A DNA stretch of 64,000 bases from Arenibacter troitsensis (GCF_900177645.1 NZ_FXAO01000006.1:310001-374000), one strand, 5' to 3'; counted from the stretch's first letter, positions 8,840-18,478 are shown. The notes: generated from the letters alone by a model not told the origin. Numbers and translations are program-made.

Positions 8840-9562
8840 ATGAAGCTTACAAAAAATAGCGTTTCCTTAGGTCTAATTCTATTCCTCTCATTTTTTTATA
8901 AAATTACAGCCCAAATTCCGGCCAACGTCTATCATTTTGAGGAAAAAAGCAAGGATGGAACCCTTCATCACGAATTAAAATTGGACGCGGATTACTACGT
9001 GCATACCATCTATAAAGAGTCTCCCGCAGAATTTATAAAAACGATGGGCGGCTACTATACCACTTCCGACAACAACCTAAAGGTGGACCTTGAGTTTAAT
9101 TCCAATCATAAAGAAGATAAAATAACCAGTTTAAATGTTCCCTATAAACTACAAAAAGGAAATTTGATACTCGAAGGGGCCAATCCAATGACTTTTACCC
9201 CTACCACACTTGGCACCCAGGATCTGGACGGTAAGTGGTTAATGACTGGCCGTGTAACGGACCAGGGGGAGCAGAGAAGGGATACCTCCAGGCCAAGAAA
9301 GACTATGAAATATTTATTGAACGGACATTTTCAATGGATCGCTTACAACACCGAAACCTTTGAGTTTTTTGGTAGTGGGGGTGGAACCTATGACGCTACC
9401 AATGGCAAATACACAGAAAATATAGCCTATTTCTCTAGGGACAATTCCCGCGTGGGGGCCGCACTTTCCTTTGATTACAAATTAAATGGCAAGGATTGGC
9501 ACCATACGGGCAAAAGCAGTAAGGGCGATCCCTTAAACGAAATTTGGTCAATACGCGAGTAA
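8840..9562 (+). CDS. Secreted protein resembling DUF4488 (lipocalin-like) proteins
   Basis: 240 residues with a signal peptide (LGLILFLSFFYKITAQ, cut after TAQ). The second half reads like the DUF4488 beta-barrel: LDGKWLMTGRVTD, KYLLNGHFQWIAYN, FEFFGSGGGTYDATNGKYTENIAYF, and a C-terminal WHHTGKSSKGDPLNEIWSI. The first half looks like a related but shorter module. Such proteins are exported and uncharacterised. It stands alone, with a bidirectional terminator behind it. Confidence 0.65.
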   Translation: MKLTKNSVSLGLILFLSFFYKITAQIPANVYHFEEKSKDGTLHHELKLDADYYVHTIYKESPAEFIKTMGGYYTTSDNNLKVDLEFNSNHKEDKITSLNVPYKLQKGNLILEGANPMTFTPTTLGTQDLDGKWLMTGRVTDQGEQRRDTSRPRKTMKYLLNGHFQWIAYNTETFEFFGSGGGTYDATNGKYTENIAYFSRDNSRVGAALSFDYKLNGKDWHHTGKSSKGDPLNEIWSIRE

Positions 9563-9597
9563 GGTAGGATCCTTTTCCTGCAAAAATATATTGAATA

Positions 9598-9659
9598 AAA
9601 AAGAGCAATCTGTATTGAGAAGAGTCAATTTTCCAAAATACAGATGGCCCTTTACTTTT
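9598..9659. terminator. Bidirectional terminator
   Basis: AAAGAGCAATCTGTATT pairs with AATACAGATGGCCCTTT with two mismatches over a ~20-nt loop, between convergent genes. A-rich sequence lies on the left and TTTACTTTT on the right. Confidence 0.6.
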
Positions 9660-9682
9660 AGAACTAAAACAAAACTAAGAAA

Positions 9683-10192
9683 CTAGGCCACCTTGGCTCT
9701 TTTTATATTTGTCTTTAATACCCCATTGATGGCAGTATTCCATTTTTCGGCTCGGACAAGTTCATAATCCTCCATGTAAATACTATTGATGTCATAAAAA
9801 TTCAGGGACTTGGCGGGCTTTTCATGATCCAAAAAGCTTATCTCCAAATCCAATTTTTCCAAAACCGTCTCCCTTTTATTTTTGGACTTGAGCTCATAGG
9901 TTTTCTTTTCAATTTTGACATTGGACACTCCATTGAGATCAATATTTTCCAGTGCCACAACACCATCAAATACCTTTGAAAAAATGAGCTTCTTATTATT
10001 GGAATCCAGGCCAATAAAAGAATTGCCCCAACTTTCCTTTAAATCGAATTTCAGTTTTGATTCGAACATTAATTTTTTAATTTCCTTTGACATTAATTTT
10101 AAATCCCCTTTCCCTGATTTATTGAGGATTACAAAAGGTATGACGGTGCACAGTACCAATAATACTGATACCAACAACATTGATGTATTCAT
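9683..10192 (-). CDS. Membrane-anchored protein of unknown function
   Basis: 169 residues: an N-terminal hydrophobic segment (SMLLVSVLLVLCTVIPFVIL, residues 4-23) and a basic, beta-rich soluble part with strands such as KLIFSKVFDGVVALENIDLNG. The style resembles small bacterial pleckstrin-like or single-span signalling domains, but I cannot name a family. It is flanked by non-coding gaps on both sides. Confidence 0.6.
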   Translation of the reverse strand: MNTSMLLVSVLLVLCTVIPFVILNKSGKGDLKLMSKEIKKLMFESKLKFDLKESWGNSFIGLDSNNKKLIFSKVFDGVVALENIDLNGVSNVKIEKKTYELKSKNKRETVLEKLDLEISFLDHEKPAKSLNFYDINSIYMEDYELVRAEKWNTAINGVLKTNIKRAKVA

Positions 10193-10312
10193 TGTATTTT
10201 TTTTAAATTATTCCATTTATTAATTACATAGCCACATTCCAAGCAAAATGTATGGCATGCGAAAATTTCCAAAATTGTTTATTTTGGAATTGGGTGTCAC
10301 TAATGGAAAAAT

Positions 10313-10687
10313 TTATAAAAAGGTGTGAAAGGGATAGATAATGGTGAGTGCGTCCAAACTAGCAATAATTTGGACCTCCCTTTTTAAGGACATAAGTTCC
10401 TTTTCCTTGAGTATGGAGAGGCAACTTATGGTATTCGGCACATATAAATTAAGATTGGGCCTTAGCTCGTTAACTGTTGGCAATTTATAATTACCTTCTG
10501 CCAAAAGCATGGTATGCCCTGAGTTGGGCAACTCATAGGTTAAATGATGGTCCGTTTGGATCTCACCACTAACCCCGGACTTAACTTCCTTGATCTCTTG
10601 GGTGGTAGCCAAGGAGAATTGGCCTAAACTTAAGAAAAGTATGAGCGCTAGAATCCTAAAAAAAAGCAAGAAGCTTGTTTTTTTCAT
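10313..10687 (-). CDS. Small putative secreted protein
   Basis: 124 residues with a clear signal peptide (FFRILALILFLSLGQFSLATT). The mature part has no recognised motif. A TATCTTTG promoter box lies directly upstream of the ATG, so the mRNA would be leaderless or nearly so, or the true start is slightly downstream. Confidence is moderate because the protein is short and unfamiliar. Confidence 0.5.
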   Translation of the reverse strand: MKKTSFLLFFRILALILFLSLGQFSLATTQEIKEVKSGVSGEIQTDHHLTYELPNSGHTMLLAEGNYKLPTVNELRPNLNLYVPNTISCLSILKEKELMSLKREVQIIASLDALTIIYPFHTFL

Positions 10688-10691
10688 AGCA

Positions 10692-10699
10692 CAAAGATA
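10692..10699 (-). promoter_or_regulatory. Candidate -7 box (TATCTTTG)
   Basis: An exact match to the Bacteroidota -7 consensus TAnnTTTG on the minus strand, 4 bp before the ATG of the small secreted protein. There is no clear -33 element at 19-21 nt. Confidence 0.35.
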
Positions 10700-10743
10700 T
10701 GAAGGGATATTCCAAAATATTTGTTAAAAATCATAACTGAGGG

Positions 10744-11175
10744 TTATTCTTTTATACTTATATCCGACTTACCCCCGGTTTTCTTAAGCAACTTAATGTT
10801 TTGTATTTCAATACCCTTGTCTATTGGCTTAAGCATATCGTACATATTTAAGGCCACTATACTGGCACCATGCATGGCCTCCACTTCCACCCCGGTCTTG
10901 TAAATGGTCTTTACCGTAAACAAAACCGTAATCTTCAAACCGTTTATAGCGTATGAAATATCGGTGTATTCTATCGGTAAGGGGTGGCAGTCCGGCAAAA
11001 GATCCGCCGTCTTCTTTACGCCTAATAGACCGGCAGCCTTGCTCATGGCAAACACATCGCCCTTGGGCACCGTATTATTTTTTATCGCCTCTATAGTATC
11101 CTCTGAACTTACTTGGACTATAGCCTGAGCAATTGCAGTACGTAACGTAGCTATTTTATGGGTAATATCTACCAT
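10744..11175 (-). CDS. moaC: Cyclic pyranopterin monophosphate synthase MoaC
   Basis: 143 residues, slightly shorter than the usual ~160. It starts MVDITHKIATLRTA and carries MoaC signatures: VPKGDVFAMSKAAGLLGVKKTADLLPDCHPL, EVEAMHGASIVALNMYD and MLKPIDKG, which contain the conserved active-site lysines and the His-Pro pair. It makes cPMP from the MoaA product in molybdenum cofactor synthesis. It starts 2 bp after the moaE stop, so moaE-moaC is a two-gene operon. moaA and moaD are not in the window. Confidence 0.93.
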   Translation of the reverse strand: MVDITHKIATLRTAIAQAIVQVSSEDTIEAIKNNTVPKGDVFAMSKAAGLLGVKKTADLLPDCHPLPIEYTDISYAINGLKITVLFTVKTIYKTGVEVEAMHGASIVALNMYDMLKPIDKGIEIQNIKLLKKTGGKSDISIKE

Positions 11176-11177
11176 TT

Positions 11178-11621
11178 CTATTTATTTACTTTCCATTGAT
11201 AGGAATCATCCTCAAACAGTTCCTTTCCAAAAATCGGCACCTGCTTCTTTATTTCTTCCACAACATGGTGCAAGGCATCAAAAACTTCCTTTCGATGCGG
11301 CGATGACACAAAAACAAACAGGCATATTTCCCCAACATTTACCCTTCCCAAACTGTGATAGATGTGCATACAGCTTAGGTTAAACTTGGCAAAGGTAGCC
11401 TCCCTAATTTCGTGAAATTTTAAATTGGCCATTTCCTCGTAGGCCGTATATTCTATAGCGGCCACTTCCTGTCCGTCAATTAGATCTGCCCTTACCTGGC
11501 CCAAAAAGATATCGTGGGCCCCGATAGCGGTCCTGGACTGGTGCTTTGCAATGGAATTGGCAATGAAGTCCGGGCTTATTGCACCTGCTACAAATACATT
11601 TTTAATTTTGCTCTTTTCCAT
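11178..11621 (-). CDS. moaE: Molybdopterin synthase catalytic subunit MoaE
   Basis: 147 residues with MoaE motifs: GAHDIFLGQVRADLIDGQ, AIEYTAYEEMANLKFHEI, HIYHSLGRVNVGEICLFVFVSSPHR and the C-terminal KKQVPIFGKELFED, whose lysines hold the pterin. It inserts sulfur carried by MoaD into cPMP to form molybdopterin. It is upstream of moaC on the minus strand, with a 2-bp gap. Confidence 0.93.
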   Translation of the reverse strand: MEKSKIKNVFVAGAISPDFIANSIAKHQSRTAIGAHDIFLGQVRADLIDGQEVAAIEYTAYEEMANLKFHEIREATFAKFNLSCMHIYHSLGRVNVGEICLFVFVSSPHRKEVFDALHHVVEEIKKQVPIFGKELFEDDSYQWKVNK

Positions 11622-11950
11622 GGAAAATAGTTTAGCGCTAAGGTAATCAACATTCAGGAATTTTGGTTATGAACTAAATTGGATCGTATTGTACGGGCCA
11701 TATATTAGAAAATATAAAGGCATTTTTTTGATTATTCTTAAGGGCTTTGCGACCGTATGACCATTATTTCCAATTAGATAATAAGCGGATAATATTAATT
11801 TGAATATATGGTAGGCCATATTCCATCTTGGTCATCTGTAAGATAAGGCCAACTTAACAACAAAGATTGTTCGCAAATCTGGCTATGATCAACCTTATGC
11901 CATGAACCGTAATTATATAAACATCACTACACATGTTATATAACAAGATT
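11622..11950. other. Intergenic region upstream of moaE
   Basis: About 330 bp of AT-rich DNA. I see no gene, no strong hairpin and no molybdenum-cofactor riboswitch-like structure in it. Confidence 0.4.
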
Positions 11951-12133
11951 TTACTCCCTATCCTGATCCTGCTTCTTTTTCTTTCTCCAAAGAATATAAA
12001 AGATAATCATTAGTATAGGCAGAATTATATAAACAATAACATCGAATGCATTGGTAAGATCAATAGGACTATTGTCATCTGGATTTCGAGTGCCTATAGG
12101 CAATTGTAATAATAAAGGATATATGTTTAACAT
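11951..12133 (-). CDS. 60-residue single-span membrane protein
   Basis: A short N-terminal part ends in NPDDNSPIDLT, followed by a transmembrane helix FDVIVYIILPILMIIFYILW and a basic, charged tail KKKKQDQDRE. That pattern of an outside N terminus, one helix and a positive cytoplasmic tail is consistent with a real small membrane protein. Function unknown. Confidence 0.6.
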   Translation of the reverse strand: MLNIYPLLLQLPIGTRNPDDNSPIDLTNAFDVIVYIILPILMIIFYILWRKKKKQDQDRE

Positions 12134-12339
12134 TGTCTAATAGCTGTTATGCAAGTTACTAAATTAAATAGATGTAGCTTAAGTTGCCTTATCTATCCCA
12201 CTTCTACTTCTTTATGACATCCGGGAGTAAAGCAGATCTTCTTATGGCAACAAAAACTAAATTTAAGGAAGCATCATATGGCCATGCCGGGAAACTCTGC
12301 AATAATATCATAAAATAAGGCCGTAAAGAAATATGGCAA

Positions 12340-12696
12340 TTATTGTGCAGAAGGCCAATTCATTATTTCCTCCCGCAGCTGCTCAGAGGTTTGCTGTCTT
12401 CTTTTCGCCAGCTTTTGCATTAGAGTACCAAAACCCTTGTTGTCATATTTGGTGTCCATATCGTTTAGTTCCGGAAAATTTGCGAGATAATTATCCCGTA
12501 CGGCCATCCATTGCTTTTCCAAATGCTCATCAAATTTCGACGTTGCAACACCTCCGTTGTCGACCGGTTTGCCGGCCCCTCCATTTGAATCGCCTTTAGG
12601 GTTTGTTTCTAGGTCAAGTCCTCGATTTTGTTGAACCTCATTATTCAAACCCTTTAAAACTGATTTCTTATCTTGACTTTTATTTTCGGTAATCAT
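12340..12696 (-). CDS. Small hydrophilic protein, function unknown
   Basis: 118 residues, no signal or membrane segment. The N-terminal half is disordered and rich in Asn, Gly and Lys; the C-terminal half is helical with FDEHLEKQWMAVRDNYLANFPELNDMDTKYDNKGFGTLMQKLAKRR. The helical part reads like stress-associated small proteins, but I cannot name a family. It is monocistronic. Confidence 0.6.
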   Translation of the reverse strand: MITENKSQDKKSVLKGLNNEVQQNRGLDLETNPKGDSNGGAGKPVDNGGVATSKFDEHLEKQWMAVRDNYLANFPELNDMDTKYDNKGFGTLMQKLAKRRQQTSEQLREEIMNWPSAQ

Positions 12697-13106
12697 TGTA
12701 ATAAAATTTAAGGTTAATTACATTAAATTTAATGAAGTGAACATTTATCTCTTTGCTCTAACTATTTTATAATTAACCTGATAAATATCTGTCCTATACA
12801 AACCGTCAAACAAATCCTTAAAGGCAAACAGCTTTATTTTGAGAAGAGTATTCCATCAATATCCACAATACAATTACGCAATCTTGAAAATCGCCAATTA
12901 CCTCAGAGCAGGGTTAAGATGCTCAGGGGTGTATTTTTATTACTAAATATGAATTTCTTTTTTACCACCTCCCGCCAACCTCATCAGATACAGAAGAATT
13001 AATAAAAGGAAATACAGAACAATGAAGAAAGTAGGGTTCTACTTTTAATGAAATGACCGTGCCATACACCTCAGATTAGCCTACTTCGTAGTCTAACAAG
13101 AATCAC
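12697..13106. other. Non-coding stretch
   Basis: About 410 bp with no credible ORF, hairpin or promoter that I can see. Its right end merges into the tandem repeat. Confidence 0.4.
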
Positions 13107-13285
13107 ATCACTTCGACGCCGCTCAGTACGGGCTTCGATCCGAAAGCTGACGCTTTCTGGTGCTGCGCACCTCTGGTTCGTAGCCTCACCAGGAATCACT
13201 TCGACGCCGCTCAGTACGGGCTTCGATCCGAAAGCTGGCGCTTTCTGGTGCTGCGCACCTCTGGTTCGTAGCCTCACCAGGAATC
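13107..13285. repeat. Two tandem copies (88-bp period) containing the tRNA-Arg 3' end
   Basis: Bases 13107-13197 and 13195-13285 are the same 91-bp sequence with one difference (A at 13150, G at 13238). The end of the right copy is the 3' end of the tRNA-Arg gene; the left copy carries the same ~27 bp (CTCTGGTTCGTAGCCTCACC and on). The middle has a REP-like core (CTTCGACGCCGCTCAGTACG) and a small inverted repeat around GAAAGC/GCTTTC. A degenerate third trace (TAGCCTACTTCG...) lies at 13078-13105. The arrangement looks like repeated duplication at the tRNA 3' end. Confidence 0.85.
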
Positions 13286-13340
13286 GAACCTGGATCTAAA
13301 GTTTAGGAAACTTCTATTCTATCCGTTGAACTATGAGGCC
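13269..13340 (-). tRNA. tRNA-Arg (anticodon CCU)
   Basis: The minus strand folds as a full cloverleaf: acceptor GGCCTCA/TGAGGCT, D arm GTTC...GAAT, anticodon stem GAAGT/ACTTT around the loop TTCCTAA (anticodon CCT, reading AGG), and T arm CCAGG-TTCGATT-CCTGG. The discriminator is A. No CCA follows directly, as is common in this phylum. Confidence 0.93.
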
Positions 13341-13371
13341 ATTGGCAGTTCATTATCTAAAACCGCGGGTG

Positions 13372-13379
13372 CAAAAGTA
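13372..13379 (-). promoter_or_regulatory. -7 box of the tRNA-Arg promoter (TACTTTTG)
   Basis: An exact TAnnTTTG match on the minus strand, 32 bp before the first tRNA base; transcription would start near 13365. The -33 region is only a T-rich stretch. Confidence 0.5.
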
Positions 13380-13583
13380 AAATTTATTTGATAAAAATAC
13401 CCGATACTTTATGGATAGTTTTTGAATAATTGCAATGGACCCTCATTTTGAACGATTTTTTGCGAGAGAACATTAGAAATTTCCTGATTTTTATCCTTAA
13501 AATGCCACAATTATTGTCCTATACCCCCATTTGTTAAAAAATCGGATTTATAACGGGAGTATGGAGATATTTTTTTACATTGC

Positions 13584-13603
13584 TTGCTTAAACGTTTAAA
13601 TTA
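13584..13603. promoter_or_regulatory. Candidate LacI-family operator before the kinase gene
   Basis: TTGCTTAAACGTTTAAATTA is centred on CG and contains a perfect 12-bp palindrome (TTAAACGTTTAA). It lies 26 bp before the kinase start. Its left half (TTGCTTAA-n-CG) is repeated in the palindrome upstream of the symporter at 20995. CG-centred palindromes are typical LacI-family sites, and a LacI gene ends this cluster. Confidence 0.6.
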
Positions 13604-13629
13604 ATTTGAATAATTATTCCAGACCGCTC

Positions 13630-15315
13630 ATGCAAAACCAAAAATACACCCTTGGGGTCGATTATGGTACGGACTCCGTCAGGACCATGGTAATCAATAC
13701 CAGCAATGGCAAGATTATGGGTCAGGCCGTTGCCCCATACGAAAGATGGGGCCAAGGCAAATATTGCCAACCAGAAACCAATCTGTTTAGACAACACCCC
13801 TTGGATTACATTGAAAGCCTAAAAAAAGCGGTCAAAGAGACCATTGCCCAACTTTCACAGGAAGTCATAAACAGTATAGCCGCTTTATCCGTTGCCACCA
13901 CCGGCTCAACGCCCATAGCTATCAACAAGGAGGGCACACCCCTGGCAATGCTCCCGGACTTTGAAGGCAATCCCCACGCCATGTTTATCCTTTGGAAAGA
14001 TCACACAGCCATAGGGGAGGCAAAAGAAATCAACAAATTGGCTCACTCTGGAAATAGCGAAGACTATACCAAATACAGTGGTGGAGAATATTCCTCCGAG
14101 TGGTTTTGGGCCAAGATCTTACACACCTTAAGGGTAGATGAGAACGTACGGGAAGCGGCCTTCTCCTGGATTGAACACTGCGATTGGATACCGGCACTCC
14201 TCACAGGAAATACCGACCCCCTAAGCTTTAAAAGAAGCCGATGTGCGGCAGGACACAAAGCCATGTGGCACTCGGATTGGGGTGGTTTGCCCCCTGAAAC
14301 ATTTTGGTCCAAATTGGACCCACTCCTAATTGGATTAAGAGCACGATTATATAATGACACCTACACTTCCGATGAGGCCGTAGGTACTATTTCCGAAGAA
14401 TGGGCGCAAATACTGGGACTACCCAAGACTGTAATTATAGGTACTGGATCTATTGACGCCCATATTGGTGCTATTGGCAGTGCCATAAAACCCTATCATA
14501 TGGTAAAAGTGATAGGCACCTCCACCTGCGATATGATGGTTGCTCCCAAGGAGGAAATTGGGGGAACGGCCATCCATGGGATCTGCGGACAGGTAGATGG
14601 CTCCATTATTCCCAATATGATCGGGCTGGAAGCCGGACAATCTGCCTTCGGAGATCTATATGCCTGGTATAGGGAATTGTTGCTCTGGCCCGCAAACAAA
14701 ATCATTGGGGACAGCAACTTATTGGATAGGGAAACCAAAACTAAATTATTGGAAGAAATGGCAGATGGTATCCTTAACGAATTGACCATGGCTGCCAGTA
14801 AAATAGAAATCGGCACCTCTGGATTAGTAGCATTGGATTGGATGAACGGCAGGAGAACACCGGACTCCAATCAAAATCTTAAAGGGGCCCTTCAAGGCCT
14901 GACTTTGGGAACTACGGCCCCACATATCTTTAGGGCTTTGGTGGAAGCCACGGCCTTTGGATCTAAAAAAATTGTAGCGCAATTCCAAGCGGAGGGAGTC
15001 CGTATAGATGGTATCATCGCTATGGGCGGAGTGGCACAAAAGTCGGAATTTGTAATGCAGATCTTGGCCGATGTGCTCAACTTCCCTATTCGTATAATTA
15101 AATCGGAACAGACCTGTGCCCTGGGTGCGGCCATGGCAGCAGCGGTAGCCTCTGGAATCTACAACACCTTTCTTGATGCACAAAACGCCATGGGCAGCGG
15201 ATTTCAAAAAGAATACTTCCCTATCCCGGAAAATGCGAAAAAGTACTTGGAACTTTATGAAAAGTACAACGCATTGGGCGATTTTATAGAAGCTCAAGAA
15301 TTACAGAAAACCTAA
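13630..15315 (+). CDS. FGGY-family sugar kinase, ribulokinase (AraB) type
   Basis: 561 residues from MQNQKYTLGVDYG; the TTG at 13606 is less likely because it lies against the operator. The sequence follows AraB closely: VDYGTDSVRTMV, FRQHPLDYIESL, NPHAMFILWKDHTA, SSEWFWAKILH, GTSTCDMMVAP, GICGQVDGSIIPN, GLEAGQSAFGD and LDWMNGRRTPDSNQ. AraB phosphorylates L- and D-ribulose and tolerates related ketoses. Because fucI follows 28 bp later, the substrate should be a FucI product: D-ribulose (from D-arabinose) or L-fuculose (from L-fucose). No aldolase for fuculose phosphate is near, which favours D-ribulose. AraB-type family is sure; the substrate is inference. Confidence 0.88.
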   Translation: MQNQKYTLGVDYGTDSVRTMVINTSNGKIMGQAVAPYERWGQGKYCQPETNLFRQHPLDYIESLKKAVKETIAQLSQEVINSIAALSVATTGSTPIAINKEGTPLAMLPDFEGNPHAMFILWKDHTAIGEAKEINKLAHSGNSEDYTKYSGGEYSSEWFWAKILHTLRVDENVREAAFSWIEHCDWIPALLTGNTDPLSFKRSRCAAGHKAMWHSDWGGLPPETFWSKLDPLLIGLRARLYNDTYTSDEAVGTISEEWAQILGLPKTVIIGTGSIDAHIGAIGSAIKPYHMVKVIGTSTCDMMVAPKEEIGGTAIHGICGQVDGSIIPNMIGLEAGQSAFGDLYAWYRELLLWPANKIIGDSNLLDRETKTKLLEEMADGILNELTMAASKIEIGTSGLVALDWMNGRRTPDSNQNLKGALQGLTLGTTAPHIFRALVEATAFGSKKIVAQFQAEGVRIDGIIAMGGVAQKSEFVMQILADVLNFPIRIIKSEQTCALGAAMAAAVASGIYNTFLDAQNAMGSGFQKEYFPIPENAKKYLELYEKYNALGDFIEAQELQKT

Positions 15316-15343
15316 AAAAATATAATATATCAAAATTTAAATA

Positions 15344-17125
15344 ATGCAAAGCAAACACAACCATCTAGGAGCAATACCAAAAGTAGGGATAAGACCAGTA
15401 ATCGACGCCCGCTTGGGCGGCATAAGGGAGTCGTTGGAACAGACCACCATGGACATGGCCCAACGGGTCGCCGATTTTCTTTCCAACAACCTCAGAAACT
15501 ATAACGGCAGCAAGGTAGAATGTGTCATTGCGGATACCACCATTGGCAGGGTTCCCGAAGCACAAAAATGTGAGGAAAAATTTCTAAGGGAAGGTGTGGG
15601 ACTTTCCATCACCGTTACTTCGTGCTGGTGTTACGGCACCGAAACCATAGATATGAACCCAACCCGACCTAAAGCTATTTGGGGATTCAACGGTACGGAA
15701 AGACCAGGGGCCGTATACTTAGCGGCCGCCTTGGCCGGACATGCCCAAAAAGGGGTGCCTGCCTTTAGTATTTACGGAAAAGAAGTGCAGGATAGCGATG
15801 ACGAAAACATTCCAAAGGACGTTCAAAAGCTATTGTTGCAGTTCACCAAAGCCGGACTGGCAGTGGCCATGATGAACGGTAAGTCTTACTTATCCATAGG
15901 TTCTGTATCCATGGGGATAGCCGGATCTATCGTAAACGAAAATTTCTTCCAGGACTATCTGGGAATGCGGAACGAATATGTGGACATGAGCGAGGTAAAC
16001 CGTAGGATGCAACTTGGAATATTTGATCCTGAAGAATTTAAAAGAGCCCTAAAATGGACTAAGGAGAACTGTAAGGAAGGTAAAAATTACAACGCCAAAG
16101 AGCTGCAGAAGTCAAGGGAACTCATGGATGAAGAATGGGAAACCGTGGTTAAAATGACCTTGATTTCCAGAGATTTAATGATCGGCAATCCAAAATTGGC
16201 CGAATTGGGCTTCGGAGAGGAAGCGCTAGGGCACGGCGCCATTGCCGCCGGATTCCAAGGGCAACGACAATGGAACGATTATATGCCCAATGGCGATTTT
16301 ATGGAAGCCATCTTAAACTCTTCCTTCGATTGGAGCGGAATTCGACCACCATTTATGATGGCTACTGAAAATGACAGTTTAAACGGGATCTCCATGCTAT
16401 TTGGTTATCTATTGACCAACCAGGCCCAAATGTTTTCAGACGTAAGGACCTATTGGAGTCCGGCTTCCGTAGAAAGGGTCACAGGACATGAATTGCAAGG
16501 CAAGGCATCGAACGGGATTATACACCTTATCAATTCTGGATCTTCCACCTTGGACGGTACCGGACAACAGGAAATAGACGGGAAACCCGCCATGAAACCT
16601 TTCTGGGAAATTTCAGAAGCGGAGGCTACGAAATGCTTGGAAGCAACAGACTGGCCACCAGCCATGTACGAGTATTTTGGGGGAGGCGGTTACTCCTCCC
16701 ACTTTGTTACCAAAGGCGAAATGCCCGTTACCATGTGCAGGATCAATGTGGTAAAAGGCTTGGGACCTGTAATGCAAATAGTGGAAGGATGGACGGTAGA
16801 CCTGCCTGACGAAGTACATAAAACATTGGACGAGAGGACCAACCCAACCTGGCCCACCACCTGGTTTGCCCCAAGATTGAACCAGGATCAAGCCTTTAAG
16901 GACGTTTACAGTGTTATGAACAATTGGGGGGCCAATCACGGCGCTTTCAGTTATGGCCATTTTGGGGACGAATTAATAACACTCTGTTCCATGCTAAGGA
17001 TTCCGGTAAATATGCACAATGTTGAACCCGAACGAATTTTCAGGCCCAAGGACTGGGCATCCTTTGGAATGGACCAAGAAGCGGCCGATTACAGGGCTTG
17101 CCAGAATTACGGTCCACTTTATTAA
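15344..17125 (+). CDS. fucI: L-fucose / D-arabinose isomerase FucI
   Basis: 593 residues, the same length as Escherichia coli FucI. Conserved blocks include [25 protein letters not shown], the Mn2+ ligands in ATENDSLNG (E342) and [10 protein letters not shown] (D366), and [14 protein letters not shown] with H532. The enzyme interconverts L-fucose and L-fuculose and also D-arabinose and D-ribulose; it is a cytoplasmic hexamer in the characterised members. It is 28 bp after the kinase gene, clearly one operon. The minus-strand genes further right encode a separate oxidative fucose route, so the window has two possible routes. Confidence 0.95.
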   Translation: MQSKHNHLGAIPKVGIRPVIDARLGGIRESLEQTTMDMAQRVADFLSNNLRNYNGSKVECVIADTTIGRVPEAQKCEEKFLREGVGLSITVTSCWCYGTETIDMNPTRPKAIWGFNGTERPGAVYLAAALAGHAQKGVPAFSIYGKEVQDSDDENIPKDVQKLLLQFTKAGLAVAMMNGKSYLSIGSVSMGIAGSIVNENFFQDYLGMRNEYVDMSEVNRRMQLGIFDPEEFKRALKWTKENCKEGKNYNAKELQKSRELMDEEWETVVKMTLISRDLMIGNPKLAELGFGEEALGHGAIAAGFQGQRQWNDYMPNGDFMEAILNSSFDWSGIRPPFMMATENDSLNGISMLFGYLLTNQAQMFSDVRTYWSPASVERVTGHELQGKASNGIIHLINSGSSTLDGTGQQEIDGKPAMKPFWEISEAEATKCLEATDWPPAMYEYFGGGGYSSHFVTKGEMPVTMCRINVVKGLGPVMQIVEGWTVDLPDEVHKTLDERTNPTWPTTWFAPRLNQDQAFKDVYSVMNNWGANHGAFSYGHFGDELITLCSMLRIPVNMHNVEPERIFRPKDWASFGMDQEAADYRACQNYGPLY

Positions 17126-17216
17126 GCAAGTAACAGTTTATTCGGACTGTAAGGAACCATCATATTTTATATATTGAAGGAAATTAAAACCAAGTCCTCA
17201 CCCTGACACAAAATAT

Positions 17217-18404
17217 ATGACCAACAAAAGATGTCCTTTGATTATTGCGCTGCTATACTTTTTTTGTATCATGAACCTACATGCCCAGCTTGCACAAGGA
17301 TCTGTAAAACATGTAAAAGTATACTATGAGCCGGGTATGTTTGGTGGCTGGCCGGCCAACCATGGCGTATGGAATTGGGGCGATGAGATTTTGGTAGGTT
17401 TTTCCAAGGGCAATTACATGGATTTGGGTCCTGATCGTCATAATTTCGACAAAGAAATGACGGAGCTTCATATGCTGGCCCGTAGTCTTGACGGGGGGGA
17501 AACATGGACGGTGGAAGACCCTGGAGCGGTAGATGGGGATCTAGTGGTTCCCGATAACGGCAGTTATCACGGTCTAATTAGAAAAGATGTTAAAGCCCCT
17601 GAACCCATTCCTGCCGAACAAATAGATTTTGCCAACCCCAATCTGGCCTATACGGTACGTATGACAGATCATCATGGTGCAGAATCACGCATTTGGTATT
17701 CCTATGATAGAGGAAAGGATTGGAAAGGCCCGTTTCGACTTCCCAATTTTGGAACATCTGGAATTGGAGCTAGGACCGATTATATCATTGACGGTAAAAA
17801 GGAGTGCATGCTCTTTCTTACCGCAGCCAAGGCCAACGGCAAAGAGGGCCGTGTTATATGTGTAAAAACAATTGATGGCGGCCAAAACTGGGACTTTGTT
17901 GCATGGATTGGCCTAGAACCAGAAGGATTTTCCATCATGCCGGCTTCCGTTAGAATATCCGATAATGAAATTTTGGTCACTACCCGCAGAAGGGAAGATT
18001 CACATAGATTTATAGACGCCTACCTTTCAAAGGACAATGGGGCTACTTGGAGCCCTTTGCCCAACCCAGTGGAAAGTTGCGGACAAGGAAATCCCCCCGC
18101 CATGCTTAAAATGAAAGACGGAAGAATATGCCTGATCTATGGATACAGGGCTTTGGAAGAGGACATAAAAAACAATCGGGACAAGAGTGAAATCAGGGCC
18201 AAAATTAGCAATGACAATGGACGTACATGGAGCAAGGATTATGTGTTACGTGACGACGGATCCGGAAAAGATCTTGGCTATCCAAGGGTAGTACAGCGTG
18301 CAGATGGTAAAATTGTAGCCCTCTATTATTTTATGGACAAGGATACCGGTCCAGAACGCTATATTGCGGCCACCATTTGGGATCCTCCAGCCTTAAACAA
18401 TTAA
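17217..18404 (+). CDS. Secreted sialidase-fold (BNR repeat) protein 1
   Basis: 395 residues with a signal peptide (LIIALLYFFCIMNLHAQ). Six-bladed propeller features: Asp boxes SLDGGETW, SYDRGKDW, TIDGGQNW, SKDNGATW and SNDNGRTW at regular spacing. The FRIP motif of true sialidases is absent, so the sugar is not necessarily sialic acid; exo-hydrolases and lyases for other sugars share this fold. It lies 91 bp after fucI, with no terminator in between. Most likely it releases a sugar that is fed to FucI and the kinase. Confidence 0.75.
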   Translation: MTNKRCPLIIALLYFFCIMNLHAQLAQGSVKHVKVYYEPGMFGGWPANHGVWNWGDEILVGFSKGNYMDLGPDRHNFDKEMTELHMLARSLDGGETWTVEDPGAVDGDLVVPDNGSYHGLIRKDVKAPEPIPAEQIDFANPNLAYTVRMTDHHGAESRIWYSYDRGKDWKGPFRLPNFGTSGIGARTDYIIDGKKECMLFLTAAKANGKEGRVICVKTIDGGQNWDFVAWIGLEPEGFSIMPASVRISDNEILVTTRRREDSHRFIDAYLSKDNGATWSPLPNPVESCGQGNPPAMLKMKDGRICLIYGYRALEEDIKNNRDKSEIRAKISNDNGRTWSKDYVLRDDGSGKDLGYPRVVQRADGKIVALYYFMDKDTGPERYIAATIWDPPALNN

Positions 18405-18478
18405 AGTTCCCAATAATAAACTAAAGCCTAAGTTAAGTTCCCAAAATTGATCGATAAATCATTAAAACAAAAATTACC

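Noticed and set aside
13071-13277. 68-residue minus-strand reading frame
   Set aside because: It lies wholly inside the tandem repeat and tRNA end; its protein simply repeats RLRTRGAQHQK-type sequence from the repeat units and has no coding signal.
13107-13285. Possible CRISPR array
   Set aside because: There are only two contiguous copies of an 88-bp unit with no unique spacers, and no cas gene is near.
14824-15297. 157-residue minus-strand frame opposite the kinase gene
   Set aside because: It is an antisense shadow of strongly conserved AraB-type sequence with Cys/His/Arg-rich, non-protein-like composition.
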